Shown here: positions 23,739 through 37,400 of the stretch, one piece after another
Layout: each line of letters begins with the position of its first letter
Numbering within the stretch: position 1 is the first letter of the stretch
Source of the DNA: Cladopsammia gracilis
Lineage: Eukaryota > Cnidaria > Anthozoa > Scleractinia > Dendrophylliidae
DNA length: 64,000 nucleotides
Direction: 5' to 3'
Assembly: GCA_022457155.1 (NCBI GenBank)
Contig: JAJGOT010000275.1
Location: 271,001-335,000 of the forward strand
Translations under genes and position numbers: made by a program
The notes under the pieces: generated by a model
What the model saw: the letters and a program-made list of their open reading frames with translations, nothing else
Database searches by the model: none
Told to the model about the DNA's origin: nothing

Positions 23739-24133
23739 AAGACACCCGAGGAAGCACGTATTCGAGTAAACACGGTATTATTCCTCCCTCGAAGATCATG
23801 TATTCCAAATCATTATTTTCTTGGAATTTTTTTTTATTAGAGAGAAAATCGCCCCCTCCCTGTCCTGTCCCCCACGATTGATAGACTTGATAGCGAAACA
23901 TATGAGGAACACAGACTTGAGTCTGCATTACTTGTGCAGCAGTCATATGAAAGGTTCCGCACTTAGCCTCGCTTTGATAGAGAGGCTAAAGGCAACTCGG
24001 AAATGGCCTAATAGGATCGAGGATCGAGGATCGAATGTTACCAGCGTAATTTCGCCGTGGAATATGGTGTAACGCTTGAAAGCTAAACGAAGCTACGGCT
24101 CATACGATTGAGATCGGGTTGCTTAACTCGATC

Positions 24134-24479
24134 ATGGCCGCTACCCCTCGTAGCAGTATAAACACACGATCAAGTAGTGTTCAAGTGATCAAGATCAACC
24201 CTTTTGAAACTTTTTTAGAGCGAATTTCTAAAGAAATTGAAAAAGACCAGCTAGAAAGCTTGAAATTTTTGCTCGAAGGAGTTATTCCAGGAGGAACTTT
24301 AGAGAACTGTACAACAGCAAGACGATTGTTTAAATGCATGAAGCAGAGAGGTCTCCTGGGAGAAAATAACTTGGATTACCTCGAGCAACTTTTGACCAAC
24401 GCTGACCGATTAGATCTTGTAGAGGATGTAAGGATTTTCAAAGAGCAGCGTAGAATGGAAGTTGACGGTGAATTACTAG
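24134..24479 (+). CDS. Gene 2 exon 1: death effector domain
   Basis: ATG at 24134 in good Kozak context (ATCATGG). Residues 1-22 are Ser/Thr-rich; residues 24-103 form six predicted helices, with features typical of DEDs: FETFLERISKEI as helix 1, LESLKFLLEG as helix 2, ARRLFKCMKQRGLL as helices 3-4, and the RLDL motif before the last helix. Donor CTAG/GTAATT in phase 1. Confidence 0.8.
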
Positions 24480-27400
24480 GTAATTGGGATTTTTGTTTCG
24501 AGTTTTGTATGTGAATGCTTGTGTTATTGTTTCACTGCTCCTTATACTACTGTCTGTTTGTTTGATAACAAGAGGCTGCAAGCAGCCTATACTCATGCGC
24601 ATGCGTAAGAAAGTTTTATGATCCAGTGTATATATATATATATAAACATGATAAGAAGATGTCCGACATGGAGAACAGTTTATCCTTTCATTCAGTCATC
24701 GTTCCTGCAAACCACGTTTACTATTGAATGTTTTGTAAATGAAGGCTGTACCACAATGAAGCCAGTGATTCATCTATGTCTTACATATACCTAACGTGAA
24801 CATTAGTTGTGTAAGTAGGGTTGTAGGAGACGCTGTCGTGACGCTTCAGTAACGCTGTTTTACCGGAAGTGAAAGTAGCCCGAAGTCACTAAACAGGAAG
24901 TGTAAATGGCAAAGCTATGAACCGGAAGAGCACAATGTAAAATACGCATGCATAAATTTGCATGCAAAATCGTGACACAAAAAAAAAAGAAAAATAAGAA
25001 GAAAAACCGAGGCCATTTTATAACTCATGCCGCTACGTGCATGAGTAATAATATGTCTGTTTGTTTGTATTATAAAGTACATTGTATTTGTTATTAACAT
25101 ATTTTTTTGTAATTAGTATTTGTAAATAGTTCTATCTTATATTTTGATTGTATTATACTTGCAATGGTATACCTGCCAACTTTTTCCAAGTGATAGGTGT
25201 GAGAATTTTTTCGTGGGATTGCCAGGATTTCCGAAGGTTACTCGACCAAATCCGAAGATAACCCGATCTATTCCGAAGATGTCCGAAGATGTTCCGGAGA
25301 ATTCGGAAGTTTCCATGGACCTCAGACCTCCATTTAATAACTTCCAGCTGTAATTGTAATGTTCAGAACGATAAAAACCTACAAAAAAAGTACCATATTT
25401 TCATGAACGTAACTATATTTTTAATTGGATCATGTGATCAGTTAAAGCTGATAGCTCAAATCTATAAGCCAGGCGTGAGAAATTGCTCTATAGGCGTGAG
25501 TAGGTGTGAGATCGGAGTTTTGGACTCGCAGGCGTGAGACTCACGCCTAAGTCATGAGACTTGGCAGGTATACAATGGTCTAGTTTTAGGAATTTGTAGA
25601 TGAAGAGCCACCTAGTGGAAATGCTACTAATAAACCTTTATTATAATTATTTATTATTATTACTATTGAAAGATAGTAATTATTGCTGCACTGATGTTAG
25701 AGGGGTGTGAACAGGTTCGTGGATTGGCAGATTTGGACTTGAAAAGTACACAAATTGCAGATTTTAGCGATAAATTAAGTGGATTCACAGATTTGAAAAT
25801 TGACGTTGATCGCAGATCAGCCAAAAATTTTGGCCCAGATTCCGGACTTTGTTTGTCCAGAAAGTCAGATTGTAGGGGTGGCGAATGCACTTATTCCAAC
25901 TCTCCTGGATAATTCCGGGAGTTTTCTTCCTGATACGGAACAAATCTCCCGGGTTACTAAATCTTCCGGATAAAAGCGACTTTGGATCTTTTCTCTACAA
26001 TAGGCTAAGATGTTTACCCAAATTTTCCCAAAATCCAAAAACAAATGCGGTCTCTTAACTTCACAAACGCAGGAATGCAGTTTTCTGGACCCTCCTACAT
26101 ACTCACAACCAAAAAAAAAAGAAAAAAAAAAGGTCATGCGAAAACATGTCAGCCTCAGAATTCACCCTCAGAAAAAATCTCCCTATTTTCAATCTTCAGA
26201 GGTTGGCATCTCTGCGAATGGTACCTCAAAAATCGTTGGTCTCGGAAAATTTTGGTCCGGTCTCAAAATCTCGGCAGTTTTTGTTTTAAGTCTCAAAGTC
26301 TTGTTTGGCTGGTGCTTTTTCTGTAACGTAGCTGCGGTCGCGGTCTTGGATTTTGAAACAAGGGTCTCGGCGTCTCGGCGAGTCTCGGATTTACCATTCG
26401 CCATCCCTGTTTGTGGATCGGATCATTAATTTTTGGTCGGTCTTGGACAGTATGTTAGTGTTTTCAACTATTTTATTTGAGTAAAATCTAAATACTGCAC
26501 AAGAAAAACAAAACAAATATACTATACCTGTGTGTAGTATATTTATACTGCGGAAAGTTTTAAAGTAATGCAGACCACGATTTGAACAAAAATAACGTCC
26601 GTCTGTCGTGTATATATAAGACTTAGACGAATCACTGGCTTCATTGTGGTACAGCCTTCATTTACAAAACATTCAATAGTAAACAACGTAGTTTGCAGGA
26701 ACGATGACTGAATGAAAGGAGTAACTCTTCTCCATGTCGGACATCTTATCTTAATATATCATAAAACTTTCTTATGCATGCGCACAATTTCACCGTGAGT
26801 CTCACAATTTTTTGTCTTTTCTCATGGCCTCGTGACAAGACTCCCAATCTCATGGCTTTTTGGGGAAAATCATTCTGAAATGAAATATTACCTTGTTAAT
26901 TTTGAGTAAAAAAAAATGAAAAAAAAATGTAGTACCATAAACTAGTAATTAAAAGTTGAACACTATTACAGTGTACAGCTGAAGAGTTCTGTCTGATTTG
27001 TACTCGTGTTTACCTTTTATTGCATAGTTTCTAGAAATCTAGGCCCCTGCTAGCTAGTGCTTTTTTGCAGTGGTTTAGTCATTTCCATGCTTACAAGGTA
27101 CTGTGAACACAAATAAAGCAAGGTAATATTTAAATAATAAACACTTAATGACTGCCACAAGGGAAAAAGGGTTTGTTTAATCTTGATTTGGGCAAAAAAA
27201 TAAAATCTCACTTAACTTTTTGTAGAATCTCCAGATTTTTTTTTCATAGATTACCAGATTTTCTTTTATCAGAGGTTGGCAGGTCTGAAATTAAATGACA
27301 TTATTTGGAATAACAATTTTCTTTAAATTGATAAAATATCCATGTATAGAAGTGATATAATTAATTTAGACTTCCTAAAAATAGGTTATTTACTCTCCAT

Positions 27401-30152
27401 AAATAATTCTTTTTATGTAATTACATCACTTCACCTACATCTCCAAAAGAAAGATTATTTCTTATGAGTATTGGTAATTCTGAAATTCCTGCTGAATGGC
27501 ACGCCATGGTGCATCAGTGATCAATCCCATTGCAAGTATTCTAACAATATTATTGAGATGCATGGACTAAGCAGAATTTTGGTTCTAATCCTTATATCTT
27601 TTCTAAACAAAGTACAGCCAGCCATACAAAAACTATGCAGACAAGTACTCGAGCAAAGTTGTTGGGGGACAAAGTTTACTCTTTTATTGCCCTTTTGTAC
27701 ATGTAATGACTTTAGAATCAAAGATTGGAGAATTCCAATACAAAATACTAAAATTGCATTGTCTATATACAAACAAAAAACTATTATTAATGACATCTTA
27801 CATGTATTTACTAGACATGTATTGCTAGCCTAGGGAATAATACATCATTATATATATACTAAGAAGTGTCAAAAACATTCATACCTTCACTTCAGGGTTT
27901 TATCCTATTGGTACCTATTGAACTCAGTCTATATTCTTTAATCTTATCCACAAATGATAAAAATATTTGTATGAAAAAACGATGTAATCAGAAGTGACTC
28001 CAACTGAAACAATAGCATTAAGAGCTTACATTTCTCCCTTAAGACAGAATTGATTAAAGTGGCAGACCAGTTGCTTATTGGGCTACTCTGGCTGAGTGAA
28101 GATTACTCAGTATCTGAAACAGTCAAAGTTTCATTCCCTATGTTTATTCAAGCAGATGCAATAAATGCATGACTTTCTAAATCTATTTTTTTTGCCACAA
28201 TTACCATAAAATTAAATGTAGCTTCTAAATTTATAATAAATTATTTTATGAAAAATAAACACTCCACCCTAGCTTCATTAGATCGTTATTTTCAGCAAAC
28301 CAACTATCTTGAATGATCAGCTTCAAACTTTAATTAATGTCATGTTCTTTTTTTTCAGCAGTGGAAATGGTTTGTTTCTCATTTGCAGTGCAAAAAGAAC
28401 ATTTCAAAAGACAAGAGACTATGGATGCACTATTGAACAGTATGAGTGGTGCTTATCATGTTGACCCTGGACAATGTCGTTTTGTACAATGTCAAGAACA
28501 TCCTGTGAATTGGTTTAATTTGATACTTGAACTGCCTAAAAGAAAGGAATTGTTGGATGACCTTCGTAATGATGCAATCACAAAAGCACCCTGGCTTTTC
28601 CATTGTGGAGTAAAAGCAGTGAGAATTGGTGAGGCAGCTGAAATACAAATGCAGTCGCCAATTACACGCTCTCTTTCAACATCCATTAGAGCTGAGGTTC
28701 CGTGTAGACAAGGTGAGCTACCAAACTAGTACAGCTGTTATAATCATGCCTCAAATAAATAAATGTACATGGGAAAAATTAGTAACATTTTTTTGGTGCA
28801 TACTCAGGTATTAAGGTTTTTAAATTGTAGTAGATAAAAGAATAATGTACATTTTTGATTAGGTCATTTTCATTACTAAGAAAATTGTGTAAGGTGGCTT
28901 GTATTTTTATGAGCCATCTATTTTTTTTTCAGAGTTTACATTTAAAAACAAAAATAATAAAACTTGTCAAGTAAAAATGTCTAGCTGTACATATTATACA
29001 ACTTTGCACTGAATAAAATTAACATTATTTATCATATGACCATTATCTTTTCTCAAATCTAATTAGATATAATTATTTATGCTGAGTTTAGCTGTGCTTA
29101 CACTCTAAAATGCAATTGGCTATGTTCTTAATGAAAAAAACTTATTTTCCATCAAAACTCATAATTAAAGAAAAAAGAAATTACTCCAGACCCGCTTTAA
29201 AAACAGTGAATCCACACAGTTACGCACTGCTTGTATTTGTATTGGTTGTTTGCCACTTGACAATTTTGCCTAGTTGAAATACATGTAATCAGAACAGCTT
29301 GTCTAATTTGGTGTGTATTATGCAAGTTTATTATGGCCTTATTTACATCTAGCAGTCCAGGCTATACACCCCTTAATTGACTTCTTGTCTTTTATTCAGA
29401 TGTGTCACCAGAGCCACCTTGCTTACATGATGACAAAAAGTTAGATATGATTGTTGTTGTTGACTGCGCAACTCCAATACCTGGCATAATGGGTCAGCTC
29501 AAGGCACAACTGAAGCACATGGTGGACTTCATCTTAAGAGGATATCTTCATTTCCGTCTGGCATTAATCAGTTACAAAAACCATCCACCAGGCGTAAGAA
29601 GAGGCCGCCTCCATTGGCGTATGAATAGCACAGCTCATGTTGAGAACTTTACTGATGACAAAGCAAAAATGAAAGAGCACATCCAGAGTCTAAGATGTTT
29701 TCCAAACAAAGGCTCAAGAAGAGGTCTGGCTGATGGACTGGCTTTAGCAGTGCGCCTCAGTAAGAACGATGATGGTGATGATTCTAAATGCCGCAAAGAA
29801 GCCGTTAAAGTCTGCATATTACTGCGTGAGTATGCATTTTAATGTGGCTTTGGAATCCTTGTGCAGCTAAATTTTAGGCAGAAAATCTGGCATACTGTCA
29901 GACATGCTACATGTATATATACATTGTGGATCCAAGCATTAGATTTAGACTTCTAGCAGTCCCTCTCTGGATAGTTGAGTGGGCGAGCAAATATGCAATC
30001 AACCGAGCAAACACTCGACTGACTAAAAAGGGACAGTTAGCAGTCTACAGTAGATTCATTGATTCCATTTTGCTCCCAAGTTCTGACTCTGGGTTTAAAT
30101 GCACCATCTACAGTAAAGCTGTTGTATGTATTAATGTTAAACCTAAAGGGAC

Positions 30153-30233
<81 letters not shown>

Positions 30234-31437
30234 GGGGGGGGTGATGATGATGTACAACATGTACATGTATGAGTTACTGTTGAGAAGGAAATTACAAGTG
30301 TCATTACTGATTTGTTGCCTAATGTTACCCAGCTGGGTGGATAGATTTGATCTAATTGACCCACATTCTTGGCCCTGGGGTAGAGCACAAAATTATTTAG
30401 AATTTGCGTGGGCTTCCACCAAAATCCCCCTCCCCCCGCCTTCCACTCTTTTCATTCATTCATTCATTCATTCATTCATTCATTCATTGGCCGTTTTTAT
30501 TCTAGAGACGTTAATATCGTCTGAGACGTTAAAGTCGTCCCGAGACGACTTTAACGTCTCAGTATAAAAACGGAAAATAAGCCAGACGGATTTAACTTCT
30601 GACGACTTTAACGTCTTATTTTAAGTGCGTCGTTCAGACGCACTTAACAGACGACTTTAACATCTCAGACGTTAAATACGTCTAGTATAAAAACGAGACG
30701 GCTTTAACTGGGCGAGTTTAGCCATATTTGTATATTCGCGTTCTTAAAATTTATTTGGCGACGAGTTTAGTCGTGTCCAGTCACTTCCGAGAATAGCTTT
30801 TTTTAGAAAATCTTGTGTTTTTTCTGTTGTTCCGTCCACTTTAATGCGTCGCGTTTTTATTCCAGACGCATTTAACGTCTGAGACGTTAAATACGTCTAG
30901 ACGACTTTAACGTCTCTAGCATAAAAACGACCATTCATTCATTCATTCATTCATTCATTCATTCATTCATTCATTCATTCACTCGCTCGCTCATTCATTC
31001 ATTCATTCATTCATTCATTCACTCATTCATTCATTCATTCATTCATTCATTCATTCATTCATTCATTCATTAAATCATTCATTCATTCATTCATTCATTC
31101 ATTCATTCATTCATTCATTCATTCATTCATTCATTCATTCATTCATTCATTCATTCATTCTATTCTTAATATTCATTCTTAGTCTTAATATTATTGAGTG
31201 CACCAGATCAAAGACATTGTCCCTTTGATTTCTTTCATTTTGCCTCTGGAAATTATTACTGGTATCAAGGTTAATTTACTATATACTGATCCATCTTAAA
31301 CATCGAGGGGAAAAAAATCTGGCGTTCAAGACAAAGGGCTGATAATTTTTCACTCCGTGGGTCTGCCACTCCTATGAACTCTAGATTAAGTTTTAACCTG
31401 GATTTGCTCTACAGTACTTTATTGTCAACGCTGGTAA

Positions 31438-31499
<62 letters not shown>

Positions 31500-34400
31500 A
31501 GTCGAATCTCTCCATACGGACACCTCTCTAATACGGACAGTTTCCTGTGCACGGACAAAATTCTCATACATTTGCTCTAAAAAAAACCTCTATAATACGG
31601 ACCCTCTCTAAAACGGACAACGGACACTAAATCTCGTCCCTAGGAAGCAAATTTATACAAATTTAATCTCTTTATTACGGACACTCCGGGGACCAGGCGT
31701 CGATAATTTGCGGTAAGTACCATTTCCTGTCGGCGGTTACACAAACATTGACACTTTATCATTCAGCGATACCAATACCCAGAACATGTCAAAATGTTAG
31801 TTTTCAAAACTTACATTTACAAATGTAAATACAATACAGTGTAATCGAAAATACTGTGGCAATAGCCAATTCAATATTCTGCATACAGTGCAGTTCAAAA
31901 GCTCGGTGTGTTAAGTTCCTATGTGCAGTATTTTGTTTTGTTCTAAAATTCGTATGTACAGCATATAACTGAAAAGTACAATAAAGTTAATCAATTTAGA
32001 TTCAGAAATTCACAAGACAGTTAATTGTGGGCCCGATTTTAGTTACTGAACACTTTAAACTGTCAGTGGAGACTTAAATGTGACGTCATCATAGTGACCT
32101 CTCTAATACCGTCACCTCTCTAATACGGACACTTCGCTCTGTCCCTTCGGTGTCTGTATTAGAGAGGTTCGACTGTAATAATAAAATATTTATAAGTTCT
32201 AAGGCACTTTAAAGTAAGTTAAAAGAAGTTAAAAATAGTATAAAAATTAAATACAATAAAAAAAACCAATGGAATCTAAAAAGGTAAGCACTTAAAAACT
32301 ACGATAAAAAATACTGTTTAAAAAGGTAAGTTTTAAGACTAGACTTGAAAGAACTAACACTAAGACTACGTTTAATATGTCCCAGAAGACTGTTCCAAAG
32401 TTTGGGAGCACATACTGAAAAAGCTCGATCACCGTATGTCTTCAGGTTAGGAGATGGGACCTGTAACAGAGCCATACTGGATGATCTTAATTCCCTTGTG
32501 GGTGTATATCTGTGAAGTAAGTCACAGAATGATATAACCAGGAGCCAGATTATTTAGAGCCTTAAATGTCAATAATAAAATCTTAAAAGTAATACATAGT
32601 TCAACTGGAAGCCAGCGAAGTTCCTTAAGTAATGGTGTGATGTGGTCAAACTTACGCCCACACGACATCAAGCGAGCAGCACAGTTTTGGACTAGTTGTA
32701 ATCTAGGAATCAGGCATTTAGGAAGTCCATATAGTATGTTAATTCTCCTTTGAAAAAAGACGTTTTTTTCTGTAAATTTAGTAAACAATGTTTACTAAAC
32801 TCTAACTGGAAGTCATTCTGGTACACTTGACAGGCAAAGTCACGCAACATCGCGATCACGGTTTGTTCGAAAATGTGGAGATGTTCAAATGTTTTCATGT
32901 TAAGGACTGTGGTCACCCGTGGATAATTTTTTCATAGCCTGATCACAAATAGAAACAATTAACCTCCAAATTACCTATGTTTATTACCTCTGAGTTGCAA
33001 CTACATGATCAATTAACATGACACCGTCGCATGACTACAAGTTGATTTATTTCAAATGACTGTGACACAGTTTATATTTATAACTATGGCGACCTTAGAA
33101 GCCCCAACAATAATATAAAATACATTTATTATAACCATTGTTAGTATCACCATTTATTTATTTTCTATTGTATCATCTTCCCTGAAAGACATTTCGTCGA
33201 CATATCGACTGGAAAGCCAGCATAATAAACCAGCCTTTGAACAGATCGTTCCGGAGACCAAGTCACGTGAGAGAGAGATATCGCAAGTTGGGTGTTATAT
33301 TTTCCAAAGACTAATATAAGGTGTACGGTACCCTGTACGGGAGGTTTCAACTTGAAAACAACTAAGAATAAGAACGTGTTTTTGGAGTTTTGCTTCCCTT
33401 GTGGTTCAAGCTCCGAAAAAACAAAACGCGCGCGGTTGAGTTATAGTCGATTTAAAAGACTGTAATCGGGATGTAACACAGTCTTGAAGGGTTACAATAT
33501 CTTGACGTACGTTGAAAGCGTCAACGTCGAAAGAAAAATATGACTTCCACGCGCAGGTGAGTAGTAACACATAACTTTTCTTTTTGCTGATAAAACAAGC
33601 CTTGGATCTGTTGAGTTTGAACCCAATTATACCGTGTTGAGGGTTTCCTTGACTTTACTATAACTGGAATTTTCGTCGTGCAAGAATGTCAGTTGCACAG
33701 GGACGGGTACGACATTCGCCGGCGAACTGGCAAGACACAATGCTATGATTCCCTTGTTCTCCAGCTACAAACTTGAAACTAAGAGATTTAAAATTTTTGC
33801 GACCGCGAACAGTATCTTATTTTTCTTCAATGACCTGCTTCAATCATGCGAGGAATAATAGCGCATTTTTCAGCCTAAGAGCATGAGTAAACTTCCAGCT
33901 CGTGCACGGGCTCGTGCATCTCTCATCGCATGCTCGTCACCCACTACTGCACTATCACTGCAGTGCTCGTTCTTTTCTCCGAACAGGATTCAGTGCATGA
34001 AGCTCAGTGGTTTTCCTCCTGACCGAAAACTTCCTTTGAACCTCTGCGAAGCTTCTGCACATGTAAGCCTTAGACCTTTTAATTGTGGCTTAAATATTAA
34101 AGCACTTTTGCAGCGCATTCAGCCGTTAGCCGGCAGCGCGAACAACAAGCGCGAACAACAAGCGATTGCAAGGCACTTGTTCTGACGCAGTCTCATCTTC
34201 AAATATTGTAGACTGCGTTGCAGGTTCATTTTTGTCGTTACGCGAATGCAAAGAATAAGCAACAAGAGGCTAGCTTTGTACTCATGCGCTTGCATAAGAA
34301 CGTTTTATGGTTTGTACTCATGCGCTTGCATAAGAACGTTTTATGGTTTATTTTAACTGGGTCACGCACCCCTTCCCTCTCAACGAATTTTGCGTGACAT

Positions 34401-37400
34401 ATAAGTCTTGTTTTGTTTACATATTATCAGATATCATTTATTACGACTGAATTTACAACTGAATTTAAACACGTTTTATAAGCATTTCTCTAAATCTAGC
34501 GACAACACAAAGAAAAGTTCAATCGCAAATTCCCATCGAAAAATGTGATGACTTGACTCGGCTATTTTGAAAACAAGAACGTGATTACGGGCACGGCGAA
34601 ATCACGAGGTCGCATGTCAACCAATCAGACCAGTGAAAGTCCTCCCGCGGGATACGGGAAACTTTAAAAAAACAAGGCAATTTGTGACTACAAAAAGCGG
34701 GACGAAAGCTAAAAATGGAAACAAGGAAACCTTACCGAAACCTTGACTCATGCCGCTATGCGCATGAGTAAAAAGCCAGAGTGGATAGCCGAGTGGCAGA
34801 GCTCGCGCGCAAAAGACCAAACCTTGTAGCGCGCAAGAGACTGGATCAATCCCGGCCCAATCTCCCCTCGGCTCATGCTCTTCCCTCCCAGTCATTTTGC
34901 AGCGAAATAGATCAATTAGTAGTCACGGTGCCGTGTCAGTTGCTCATGCAGTTATAACTCAGAGGCAATAAACATAGATAATTTGGAGGTTAATTGTTTC
35001 TATTTGTGATCAGGCTATGAAAAAACTATCCACAGTTCTTAACATGAAAACATTTGAACATCTCCACGTTTTCGAACAAACCGTGGTCGTGATGTTGCGT
35101 GACTTTGCCATGCAGTTAAGTGTACTAGAATGACTTCCGGTTAGAGTTCAGTAAACATTGTTTAATACTCTTTTAGTACTCGCTAAACAACCCCTTTAAG
35201 AATAAATTTTAAGAAAAAATCGTTTTTGAAAGGAGAATCAACATTTTATGAAGAAACTGCAATTAAAAAATGTAGTTGACTTAACAGCCGCTTCATGGCG
35301 TTTGCCTCCCAACTCCGACTGTCGACTATAAATAAGCGACAGATTTTATCGATTTCCTCTATATGAAAATGATATAGATAACTGCTAAGATAAAACAAAT
35401 AAACCATCTAAGAATAGATAAAGCGTAGTTTTCATGGTTCAATTCGGCAGTCTATCGTATTTCCTCAGAACGTATAGTTTAATTTTATAGTATTTACAAT
35501 TTTGCTAATTTATGCAAATTTGACCACAGCACGTCGCGAAGTTTCGTTTTGTCAACACGAATCTGAATTGCCCAGATTTTTTATTTCATATTGTTTCAGT
35601 ATAAGGGCCGAACTTTATCCTTGTATATATTTTGATTTGATATCGGACATACCAAGATGGATTTCATGCCACTGAAGTTACTAATTTTTTGCCTTTTCAC
35701 AAAATGCATGAGATGGTATTTTTTAAAGAAACCGTGAAACTTTCTAAATCGCTGCAAAACTTTAAAAAGGACAATGGCTAGAAAGTAGATGATTTATACT
35801 AAAGAGAAAACATATCCCCGTTTTCTAGCGCTGCACCTTGTTTCAGCACAGGCGTACTGAAGTTGGTCAATTTAACTGCGATTTTTGCATAATTAATTAG
35901 GCAAAATCCGGTATTTTCGTTTTCCCCTTTTTCTCGAAAACTATAAATTTCTAGAAAGTTTCCATAATATTTTTGAACATAGCTCCCCGAAAGTAACTTT
36001 TTGGCAAATTATTAGGTTTTTCGATTTTGGGAGCTTTTCCAGTGATTCTTGATATTTACAGTCACGGGCTCTTAAACACTCAAGCCGACTGGCGAGCCGT
36101 TGAGCCGCCGAGCCACTCTGTAATATACCTTACTCGTTCTTTAAACACTCAAGTCTTACGTTTCGCTTATGACACTTCCACTCTTACGTTTACTGTTTCA
36201 CTGCCGAGCCGCCGAGCCACTTCAGTGATAGTCCTAGAAAATTGTCCCTGCATTCTGTAGTTGCTCCCAAGTATTTTCTGAATATATATTTAATTTCAGC
36301 TTTCAATAGAGATATAATTGAAGGGCCGAGAGCCGATAACCAGCCTATATGACTTTTTTAGGCCTTTTTTATTCTTTCTTGCTCAAATTTGTCCACTTTT
36401 GGCATGTGAACTAGAAATTAGTTGCAAAACATTGTTCAGAATTTTTTTCTGTTGTTTTTTTTCCGTCGTTTTCGAGAAATACCGTCTGCAAAAAAAAAAA
36501 AAAAAAAATCTAAGGCTCCAGGAGCTTATAAGCTCCTGAAGGCTCCTATTGTAACGCAATGTTGCGGTAAGCTTCTGTTTTCACACTGACACTGTTCGAT
36601 ATTTTTTTTAAATTAAATGTAAGGATTTTTGACGCACGCAAAAGAGTAAATCACTTTAATAATGTCCAGTTCGAAAATAAAAAAGATGGCGAGCGTGAAT
36701 CGAACCCGGAGCCGTCCGAGCGCAAATCCCGGGCCAAACCACTAGACCACCGAGGAGCACATGCTCAGTTTAGGCTAAGTTTTATTATTTATGGGTTGAT
36801 ACGCATCAAAACGCGTATCTCGATTTTAAAATCCTTTTAGATTGACTTTAATGTTGCATTAAAGACTCCAAATGCAAAAGATCTTCCCGCCGGCCAGCAA
36901 GAACTCACTTCGAGCTGCCCAACCCATCTACCACTGTCGCAAAGCATGTCGGGAAATCCTACAACAAAACCGAAATGGAGTTCCCGCCCGAAAATTATTG
37001 CAAAATACTAGAAAACGACTTCGGATATCGGGCATTTCCACCACGGCACAACTCTCAACGCTGCCCCTTTTCTGATCCGAAGTGATTCCAGACTTTCCCG
37101 CCGGCTCCGTCTTGCCAACCAACATCTATTTTCACCTCGAGCGCGAAATGGCGATTTAGACACAAGGTGGAACAAGAAACACGACTCGTTTCTTTGAGAG
37201 GTGCTAGAGACTTACGGATTTCAGGACTTAATGATGTCCTTCCATCACCGGACGGGCCTCAAACATACACGCTACGGACGATGTGTTAACCGTAGCGAAC
37301 TCGCGATCGATAAGCGAGCAGCTAGCTAGGCGTGCGTAAATAACGGTATTTTCGTTCAGGTTGTTGGCACTGGTCAGAAGTATTGCAGTCACGTATTCTC

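Larger units (their letters stand above)
13677..24133. other. Intergenic region between the paralogs, filled with small elements
   Basis: No host gene is recognised in 10.5 kb. The elements that can be delimited are listed separately. The remaining stretches (about 14690-15180, 15515-16600, 17050-17290, 19040-19435, 23740-24130) show no coding signal that I can support. Confidence 0.55.
24597..26783. mobile_element. 2.2 kb element with inverted ends of 170-190 bp
   Basis: The left arm 24597-24785 (GCGCATGCGTAAGAAAG at the edge) returns in reverse complement at 26617-26783. There is no transposase. It has been entered by two smaller elements (25167-25573 and 25874-26409). Edge-related sequence recurs at 34275-34346. 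Confidence 0.75.
24480..28358 (+). other. Gene 2 intron 1
   Basis: A 3.9 kb GT/AG intron occupied mainly by a 2.2 kb inverted-repeat element with two smaller elements inside it. The open frame at 27471-27833 shows no recognisable domain; the rest (26800-28350) is A/T-rich and unassigned. Confidence 0.65.
32738..35242. mobile_element. 2.5 kb element with inverted ends of about 300 bp
   Basis: The left end GTTAATTCTCCTTTGAAAAA and the following 290 bases return in reverse complement at about 34920-35242, with scattered differences and small indels. There is no recognised transposase. It contains a 36-bp tandem duplication (34275-34346) and a tRNA-like stretch (34788-34856). Confidence 0.75.

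Noticed and set aside
27471..27833. 120-codon open frame in gene 2 intron 1, open on both strands
   Set aside because: A/T-rich composition, no domain, no splice support.
29911..30567. 218-codon open frame
   Set aside because: It runs through the (GT)n and CATT repeats; a simple-repeat artefact.
30452..31160. CRISPR-like appearance of regularly spaced repeats
   Set aside because: It is a tetranucleotide microsatellite interrupted by one element; no spacers.
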